This document shows positions 30,776 to 37,074 of a stretch of DNA of 37,074 bases, one piece after another (the stretch's first letter is position 1; every line of letters starts with the position of its first letter). The notes beneath the pieces were generated by a model, which saw only the letters and a program-made list of their open reading frames with translations, had not been told where the DNA came from and searched no databases. Origin of the DNA: an uncultured Lachnospiraceae bacterium (lineage in GTDB: Bacteria > Bacillota > Clostridia > Lachnospirales > Lachnospiraceae); the NCBI GenBank assembly GCA_910578715.1, contig CAJTRL010000034.1, forward strand, positions 1 through 37,074, read 5' to 3'. The translations under genes and the position numbers were made by a program.

Positions 30776-33700
30776 TTACCAGTTTATTTGAAATTTCTTT
30801 ATCGAAATTGTCTGCAAATCGTTCATTAATGCCGCAGCGGAAGTTGAATCTGTCACATTTGGCATTGTAATGTTAAATGTTTGATTTACTATTGGCTGCA
30901 CATTCCGATTGTTATTCACGATACTGCTGTTCGCTATAAAATTCGCAACTTCATTTATCTGCCTGTTATGTTCATAGAATGAACCAGGCGTAAGCATGTC
31001 AAGATTGCCATCAATCCGTTTCAGGTAGGCGTCGAATTTCTGTATCATGTCATACACTTTGTCACCGGGCTGTAACGGACTTAATATTGCTCCGTCTTTT
31101 GTAAGAATCTTTCTGCCGCCAACAGTTCCATCGGCATATGCTTTTCCCTGTCCGGAAGTATGCCCGTTTTTTAGCAATTCAACTGACTGCTCATGATTAA
31201 ATACAATATCACCGCGCTTAATAGGAAACATTTCGGGGCCATTATCGCCGACCGTAAAGAATCTGCCATTTCTGACTATGATTTCATACCCGGCCTCCCC
31301 TACAAGCGCTCGATTTTCATTAGTCTGTACAGCCCAGTTTCCAGTAACAAGAGCTGTTCCCGATACATGGGCATTCCCCTCATACTTTGCATTGTACTCG
31401 GAACTTTCCAGATTCATTGCGCCTAATGCTATTCCAGCGGCATATGACGGGAACCCGTCGCTTTCAATATTTATCTTAATCGTACATTCAGCGGTCGTTC
31501 CGTTAATGGCATTAAGTCCATCTGCTATGCCTGTTACCTGTTCATTTGCTTCGGCAATGACATCTTTAAATTCTCCGAATCTTCCAATAACGCCGTCTCC
31601 TCCAGGCTCGCCCAGCGTTTCCTCAGTTATTTCACCAAGCGTTGTAATAGAAGCAGTCAGATTATTGGAATCTTCTTCGCCATTTCTCTGTTCATTGCCG
31701 CCTTCTGATTCGCCTCCGCCAATAGCGGTAGTTACATCGGTTACAGCTGTTTCAAGCGAACCAAATTCACCGATTACCGTTCCGTCACCTTCGGCGTTCG
31801 GTTCACCAATAACTTCTGCAGCAGTTTTACCTATTGATGTAATTGCGCCAGTGAGAGAATTATTATTGCCGCCTTCACCTTTTCCGCCGGATTCACCGCC
31901 TTTTGATTTGGAACCGGAAACACTTCCCTGTCCTTCTCCGCCAGAGGATTCTCCGCCTCCGCCACTGATAGCGGACGATACGGAATCAATAGCTGTTTTC
32001 AGGTTAGTAAATTGTGCAATGATGCTTTCATCTAATGTAATCGAGTTAAGCTGTGCAATGGCTGACATAAGGCTTCCAACTGTCTGTTCTTCTGCGGAAC
32101 CTATCGTTTCCATGATATCGGTAATTGCGGTTTTCAGTAATGTAAACTGGCCGATAATGCCTTCGCCTTCATTGCCCAGCGTAAGAGTATTCAGATTTGA
32201 CATTGCCTGAAACAGTGTGCCGACAGTGTCACTTTCGCTTATTCCAAGTGCCTGTGCAACTTTGCCGACAGATTCAGCCAGTGTGTCAAATTCTCCAGCT
32301 AATCCGGAAACTTTTCCACTTTCTGATATCTGGTTTAATCCTTCGGAAATACTGCCAACATTTGTTGCAACCTCATCTGTTTTAGTAGCTGTTTCGGCAA
32401 GATTTGTGTTTGCATCGGAAGCGGTGGAAGATAAACTGCTCATTCCTTCCGCAACTGTGTTTAATTCTTCTCCTTTGGATGCCAGTTCGTCAATGCCTGT
32501 TCCTGTTTCTTTTGTCTTTTCAAGAAAAGAGCCAAGATTTTCCTTTGCTACGCCTGTTGCATATACCAGTCCGTCCGTAAAGTCGGAATTATTGTTTACA
32601 TCATGTATTAATGAGATATATTTTGATTTAAAATCTTCAAATGCCGATTCGGAACCGTTTAAAACATCTTCAACGGAATAGCCGAGTTCCCCGAATACCT
32701 GTTGTACCGCGGAGTATGCTTCGGCAACTTCCTGTATGTCTGCAAGCTCTTCCCATCTGGATTTCTGCTGTTCCATGTCTTTAATCATGGAATCCCACAT
32801 TTTTTCCTGTTGTTTGATGAGATTATCGTAGTATTTGTTGGACTCATCGAGCATTTTCTGGATGGATTCCTGTTGTTCTGTCAGGGCGTCTTTCTTTTCT
32901 TCCAGAAGGTCGATTTCTTTCTGGATAAGGTCGGCTTCTCTCTGTAAGCGGTCAATTTCAAGTTCTTCTTTTGCTTCCTTTACTTTTTCCCGTGCATCGC
33001 GGATTCCGGCTGTATCTGTTTCATAAACAAACCCTCTGCCTTCTTTGTAGACGGCTGTTGTGCGCTGGTTCAGCATCCGCTCCAGGTTGTATTCTTCTTT
33101 CTGGAGGTCGATGTTTTTCTTTCTGGTTTCGGCCGCTTTCTGGATGGCATCGGCTTCTTCATTCAGGGCATCAATTTTCTTATCTTTTTCTTTGATTAAA
33201 TCGTCGATTGCGTCTTTTTCTTCTTCAATCGCATCAATCTGTGCCTGGTATGCTTCTGCGGCAGCTTCTTTTTCTTCCTCAAGAGCTGAGATGGCGGAAT
33301 CTTTTGCATCGTTTGCCGCGCTGATTTTGTTTCCTAAAAGGGTGCTGATGCCGCTTAATGCCTTGTTGTGAAGGTCTAACATACCAGTAAGGTACTCGGA
33401 TTCATACTTTTTGTACTCGTCCAGGTATTCTTTGCGGTCTTTGAAATATCTGGTGTAGAGCGAGCGGAGTCTGTTTAAATACTGTGCTTCGCTGATTTCT
33501 CCACGGTCCAGTAAATCTTTTAAGTGGTCATATTCCTTCTGGAATGCTTCAAGATAGGCATCAGCGGCTTTACTTCCGGCTTTGGATGCGGCTGATTTGC
33601 CACCTCCGGCATTTCCAAAATCAACGCCATCATATATCTGAGATTTTAGTTTTTCGGCTTTTCTTTCCAGTCCGCCCAGCGTAGCTTCAACCAGACTTGT

Positions 33701-36700
33701 ATCTGCTCCCGGATTATTTGCCATCCATGACTGCAAATTATTTATCTGAGCCGTTATCTGTGCAAGTTCGGCAAGTATGCCGGCAGTTTCAGCGGCCTTA
33801 CCTCCCAGACTGGCCAATGCCTGGATAGATGTCATTGTATCCAGCGGGTTGTCCGCTACCAGCATCTGCTGGTAAACTAAGATTGCAACGCCCTGTGCAG
33901 CGTTTTCAGCACCCAGTTTTTCTTTTGCAAATGCCTGCAATTGGGCATAGGAAGCGTCTGCTAAATCTAAGCCCGATTCTTTAAGTGCTTCTGTATTTTC
34001 TGCCAGTGCCTGGAATGCAATAATGTTTTCGTTTACTACACCCAAATCATCGAGGGCCGCTTTCATTGTCTCAAAATCTTCCGTTCCTGATAATCCGGCC
34101 TGTGTAATGGAAGCAGCGAGAGAATCAAATGCTTTTTCCACATCCTGTTCTGTCGATTCTGTGTTTCTTAGAACTCTGACAAGGTTTTCAAATGCAGAGT
34201 AGTCTACATCTAATCCTAACCCTGACATCTCATCTAATTTGGATTTGATAGAATCACAAGTGGATAAAATGTCAATGCTGTTTAAATCAAATCCATCATC
34301 TGTAAAAATAGTCCGATAAGCGGATTGTAATGAATCAAACGCTGGTTTAAGGCGGGTGTTGAGTTGGTCGATGGTATCGGAGATAGTAGAAACTGCTCCC
34401 GCTCTATCCGACATATCCTTCCTGTTTTCTATCTCACCCTGTACATACCCTAACCTGACCAGCGCATCAATCAGCTCGTCAACATTAATCTTATATTCGG
34501 CAGCGGCTTCTTTCAACTTATCAAATGAAGCATTTCCGCCCACATTTTCGTCTAACGCCTGTAAGTCAATATCACTGAGTCCTTCCAGTTCGTCAGCAAG
34601 TACTTTTAGTCCGCTGTCTGTTTTTAATGCCTCGTTAAATTCAAGCAGTCTTGTGTCAGCCTGATTAAATACATCGTCAAACAGTACCGAATATTTTCCC
34701 CATTCTTCTTCATTGTCTTGTATGGAGGTTTTGACTGCATCCAGATTTTCTTTTGCCTGTGTAACATTCTGGTCATCATATGGATTTTCTGACTTTAATA
34801 CGGCCTCATTATATGCCTCTACTGCTTTTAATGCTTCACCATATGTTTTAGATTTATCATCATCCGAAACGATTTCAGCAGTTAAGGCCTGTTTATATAT
34901 GTCTCCATATTTTTCAATCGTTTCTTTTGCTTCGTTCAGTGAGTCCGACGAAACATCAAGCACATCATCAAACATATGCTCATTGCCAAGTTCTTTTGCC
35001 TTATCTCTCAGGTCATTTTCAAAAGCATTGATTGTTTCATAAGCAGACTGTGCATCGGCGTTCAAATGAATCGAAAACTGTAAGTATGTACCGTCACCAT
35101 ATTCATCAAGCAACGTCATTCCCTGTTCTTTGTACTTTTCCACAATTTCTTTCAAGGCTTCGCCTTTTTCTGTATTGCCAACGAGTCCTGTGTAGCTTAG
35201 GTTGTAATGGCGGTCTTCTTTCGTCATTTCCTCTTCTGCTTTGTCAATTCCTTCTTTATTTTCATTCAGGAATGACTGGGCCTTTTCTTTGTTCAGGGCT
35301 TTAATGGCTTTTGTCTGGGATTCATACGCATTGGTTACCAAATCGACGGTTCCGCACTCTTCTCCAAATTTATCGTTAAGTTCTGTCTGTAATTCCAGTA
35401 ATTGTTTCTTAACGCTGTATGTTTCCTCTTCATTTCCTTTTGCCGCGATAAGGGCCTTATGCAGTTCTTCATATCTGGAAACGTAATCCTCGATGGAAGA
35501 TGCTGATTCTTTGTATGCGTCTGCGGCTTCTTCGGTTGCCTGACGGAGATTTTCTTGCCGCTGAATAAGATAAGCAATACCTTCTACTGCCACCTGAATT
35601 GCGGCACCAATTCCCATACTGATAACTGAATTAAGCAATATGGTTTTGAGACGCAATGCGTCAGTGCTAACGCCAGCAGCATTGAGATGAGCTTTATATC
35701 CCGCTAAGGACGCTGGTGCATCTTTAGTACAGGTGGAAAGATATGTTTTGAGAGATACACTTTTTTTTATTACTTCGTTATTAAAGCTATCTAAATCAGT
35801 TTTCCCTTTTGTCAATTCACAATTCCAATCTGAAATTGCTATACTTGCATCTTCAAAATGCTTTTTCTGCTCCTTAATCGCTGAAAAATCTACACCCATC
35901 AAATTACCTTGTAAATCCAGTTTCTTTGTCTCTTTATTTACAAGCTGAGTAATACCATAATCCTTCTTCATTGCAACCATAGCAGTATTCAAAGTGGCAA
36001 GCACAACTGGAATCTCACCAATAGCATTAGTTAATGTCTCCGCCCCCTGAATCAGTCTATCGAAAAGTGAAACTCCACCCATTATTGCTTCTTTATTGGT
36101 AAGTGTATTAATAAAGGAATCCCAACTATTCTGTAAGGAGTTTAAACGTCCTTCCCACGAGTTCGCCGTTTTTTCTGCTTCTTCAAGTGCCGACCCTACG
36201 CCCTGTGAAAATTCACTTAGCATTTTTTCGTACAAATCCCACCGGCTAAGCAGCGCAGAAAGCGAGTTCGCATGATATTTTCCGCCTAAGTCCGCGATTA
36301 AGCCCTGTTTTTCATCACTATTATCAGGTAATGAATTGTATACTTCTGCCAAATCTTTAAGAATATCTATCGGATTTCTTAATGTGGCAATACCGTCTTT
36401 CATGTATTCTAATTCAACGCCGAGGGAATGGCATCTTTCTTCCACTTTCTTTAACTGTTCTTCATCAATAATTTCTCCATCAAACTCACCTGACACCTGT
36501 TGCAAATTCAAAACTATGGAGCGAAAAGCGCGTCCTATTTCTGGGCCAGAGCGTTTTGTCACCGCAATCATGGTCGCTTCTGCTGCTGTCAGTTCTTCAA
36601 CAGCCACTCCGGCATTTGCCGCAAATGATGCTGAAACATGGACCGCATCAGCAATATCTGTTAATGCAGCGCTGTTTTTGTTTGAAATATAACTTGCCCC

Positions 36701-37074
36701 GTCAAGAGCCGCAATCAGTTTTTCTATGCTTCCACCATATTTATATGCCGCATCCGTCGCCAATAAATAATTGTTCGCACTATCGGCTGTCATATCTCCG
36801 GCAGACTGTGCAAGTAAGGATAACTTTCCAAGCTCTTTCGACATATCTTCATATCCGCTTCTTGCCATCTCCTGTACACCAAGCAAATAATTTGATGATA
36901 ATTGCCCATATTTACTCGCTGTTTTAAATGCTTCATCGCCAAGTTCTTTAAGCTGCTTTTTACTCATCTCACTTGTTTTTGATATTTCAGTAAGAATTGT
37001 ATCATTTGACCGCAGTGTTTTTAATGACTTAACAAAATTATTTACAGCAAGAGAGGCTATTCCAAAAGCACTGG
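30776..37074 (-). CDS. Phage tail tape-measure protein (partial at 5' end)
   Basis: 2098 codons are visible; the frame stays open to the window edge (upstream of an internal ATG at 36967), so the true start is outside. The N-terminal part matches the TP901-type tape-measure core (SAGDMTADSANNYLLATDAAYKYGG... AAEATMIAVTKRSGPEIGRAFRSIVLNLQQV... NSWEGRLNSLQNSWDSFINTLTN). A hydrophobic segment (ILLNSVISMGIGAAIQVAVEGIAYLIQ) may insert in the membrane. A long coiled coil (EEEKDAIDDLIKEKDKKIDALNEEAD... YKEGRGFVYETD) follows, then four degenerate repeats joined by Gly/Ser-rich linkers, and a C-terminal GDIVFNHEQ motif. It sets tail length and helps DNA pass. This suggests a long tail of the siphovirus type. 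Confidence 0.93.
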   Translation of the reverse strand, partial: SAFGIASLAVNNFVKSLKTLRSNDTILTEISKTSEMSKKQLKELGDEAFKTASKYGQLSSNYLLGVQEMARSGYEDMSKELGKLSLLAQSAGDMTADSANNYLLATDAAYKYGGSIEKLIAALDGASYISNKNSAALTDIADAVHVSASFAANAGVAVEELTAAEATMIAVTKRSGPEIGRAFRSIVLNLQQVSGEFDGEIIDEEQLKKVEERCHSLGVELEYMKDGIATLRNPIDILKDLAEVYNSLPDNSDEKQGLIADLGGKYHANSLSALLSRWDLYEKMLSEFSQGVGSALEEAEKTANSWEGRLNSLQNSWDSFINTLTNKEAIMGGVSLFDRLIQGAETLTNAIGEIPVVLATLNTAMVAMKKDYGITQLVNKETKKLDLQGNLMGVDFSAIKEQKKHFEDASIAISDWNCELTKGKTDLDSFNNEVIKKSVSLKTYLSTCTKDAPASLAGYKAHLNAAGVSTDALRLKTILLNSVISMGIGAAIQVAVEGIAYLIQRQENLRQATEEAADAYKESASSIEDYVSRYEELHKALIAAKGNEEETYSVKKQLLELQTELNDKFGEECGTVDLVTNAYESQTKAIKALNKEKAQSFLNENKEGIDKAEEEMTKEDRHYNLSYTGLVGNTEKGEALKEIVEKYKEQGMTLLDEYGDGTYLQFSIHLNADAQSAYETINAFENDLRDKAKELGNEHMFDDVLDVSSDSLNEAKETIEKYGDIYKQALTAEIVSDDDKSKTYGEALKAVEAYNEAVLKSENPYDDQNVTQAKENLDAVKTSIQDNEEEWGKYSVLFDDVFNQADTRLLEFNEALKTDSGLKVLADELEGLSDIDLQALDENVGGNASFDKLKEAAAEYKINVDELIDALVRLGYVQGEIENRKDMSDRAGAVSTISDTIDQLNTRLKPAFDSLQSAYRTIFTDDGFDLNSIDILSTCDSIKSKLDEMSGLGLDVDYSAFENLVRVLRNTESTEQDVEKAFDSLAASITQAGLSGTEDFETMKAALDDLGVVNENIIAFQALAENTEALKESGLDLADASYAQLQAFAKEKLGAENAAQGVAILVYQQMLVADNPLDTMTSIQALASLGGKAAETAGILAELAQITAQINNLQSWMANNPGADTSLVEATLGGLERKAEKLKSQIYDGVDFGNAGGGKSAASKAGSKAADAYLEAFQKEYDHLKDLLDRGEISEAQYLNRLRSLYTRYFKDRKEYLDEYKKYESEYLTGMLDLHNKALSGISTLLGNKISAANDAKDSAISALEEEKEAAAEAYQAQIDAIEEEKDAIDDLIKEKDKKIDALNEEADAIQKAAETRKKNIDLQKEEYNLERMLNQRTTAVYKEGRGFVYETDTAGIRDAREKVKEAKEELEIDRLQREADLIQKEIDLLEEKKDALTEQQESIQKMLDESNKYYDNLIKQQEKMWDSMIKDMEQQKSRWEELADIQEVAEAYSAVQQVFGELGYSVEDVLNGSESAFEDFKSKYISLIHDVNNNSDFTDGLVYATGVAKENLGSFLEKTKETGTGIDELASKGEELNTVAEGMSSLSSTASDANTNLAETATKTDEVATNVGSISEGLNQISESGKVSGLAGEFDTLAESVGKVAQALGISESDTVGTLFQAMSNLNTLTLGNEGEGIIGQFTLLKTAITDIMETIGSAEEQTVGSLMSAIAQLNSITLDESIIAQFTNLKTAIDSVSSAISGGGGESSGGEGQGSVSGSKSKGGESGGKGEGGNNNSLTGAITSIGKTAAEVIGEPNAEGDGTVIGEFGSLETAVTDVTTAIGGGESEGGNEQRNGEEDSNNLTASITTLGEITEETLGEPGGDGVIGRFGEFKDVIAEANEQVTGIADGLNAINGTTAECTIKINIESDGFPSYAAGIALGAMNLESSEYNAKYEGNAHVSGTALVTGNWAVQTNENRALVGEAGYEIIVRNGRFFTVGDNGPEMFPIKRGDIVFNHEQSVELLKNGHTSGQGKAYADGTVGGRKILTKDGAILSPLQPGDKVYDMIQKFDAYLKRIDGNLDMLTPGSFYEHNRQINEVANFIANSSIVNNNRNVQPIVNQTFNITMPNVTDSTSAAALMNDLQTISIKKFQINW

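Larger units (their letters stand above)
29846..37074 (-). mobile_element. Prophage tail region (right part of an incomplete prophage)
   Basis: A minus-strand block of a giant tape-measure gene plus small genes, ending with a terminator, in DNA of lower GC content than the left part. Tail proteins beyond tape measure (distal tail, tail lysin), lysis genes and an integrase are not found between here and the tRNA gene, so this end of the prophage seems truncated or reorganised. The other end is outside the window. I found no duplicated tRNA 3' end in the window that would mark the attachment site. Confidence 0.75.

Overview
The window looks like a chromosomal segment of a Lachnospiraceae-type clostridium (Firmicutes). 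The clues are a dgt-dnaG-rpoD-trmK macromolecular-synthesis cluster, a TGS-domain nucleoside kinase, DUF6773, DUF6320 and DUF4125-type proteins, a GerMN lipoprotein, strong AGGAGG-like ribosome binding sites and TTGACA/TATAAT promoters. Species cannot be fixed from the sequence. Almost all genes lie on the minus strand.

Layout. (1) 1-375: the 3' end of a PHP-domain gene, facing a minus-strand operon across a perfect palindromic terminator. (2) 397-5714, minus: one tight operon of a small XRE repressor, a DUF6773-like membrane protein, a NatA-like ATPase, a NatB-like permease fused to a CPBP protease domain, a YlmH-like S4 RNA-binding protein and a CmpB-type membrane protein. (3) 5864-8676, minus: a COG0523 GTPase with a long His-rich metal-binding tract, a second GTPase-like protein fused to a DUF1980/YcgQ-like C-terminus, and a secreted protein of unknown function; probably metal (zinc) trafficking. 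(4) 8791-8979: a long imperfect palindrome. (5) 8990-13378, minus: a YtrB-like ABC ATPase and permease, a LacX-type mutarotase, an unknown two-helix membrane protein and an exported trypsin-like protease. (6) 13481-13821: RNase P RNA. (7) 14016-20697, minus: nucleoside kinase, trmK, rpoD, dnaG and dgt, transcribed in the order dgt to kinase. (8) 20791-23925: an HSL-type hydrolase divergent from an HHxxxDG acyltransferase and a DUF6320-like zinc-ribbon membrane protein. (9) 23974-25581, minus: DUF4125-type protein, GerMN lipoprotein, tRNA-Leu(CAG). (10) 25666-28406, minus: Cache-domain chemotaxis receptor and tandem bacteriohemerythrin. (11) 28755-28839, plus: tRNA-Leu(AAG). (12) 28900-37074: accessory, AT-richer DNA with a YafQ/DinJ toxin-antitoxin pair and the tail end of a prophage. 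The prophage part has a giant tape-measure gene running off the window, two small genes, a decayed coding stretch and a terminator.

The least-explained structure is a set of intergenic palindromic elements. The elements at 13912-14000 and 19577-19697 share exact flanks around a first hairpin. The elements at 8791-8979 and 19577-19697 share a second conserved core (TTAGCGAAA, hairpin, TGAGCTT(T)AG). This looks like a dispersed structured-repeat family placed around housekeeping genes. Other points of interest are the GTPase/DUF1980 fusion beside a His-rich GTPase, the ABC permease/CPBP fusion under an XRE regulator, and a tail operon that ends right after the tape-measure gene without baseplate, lysis or integrase genes.
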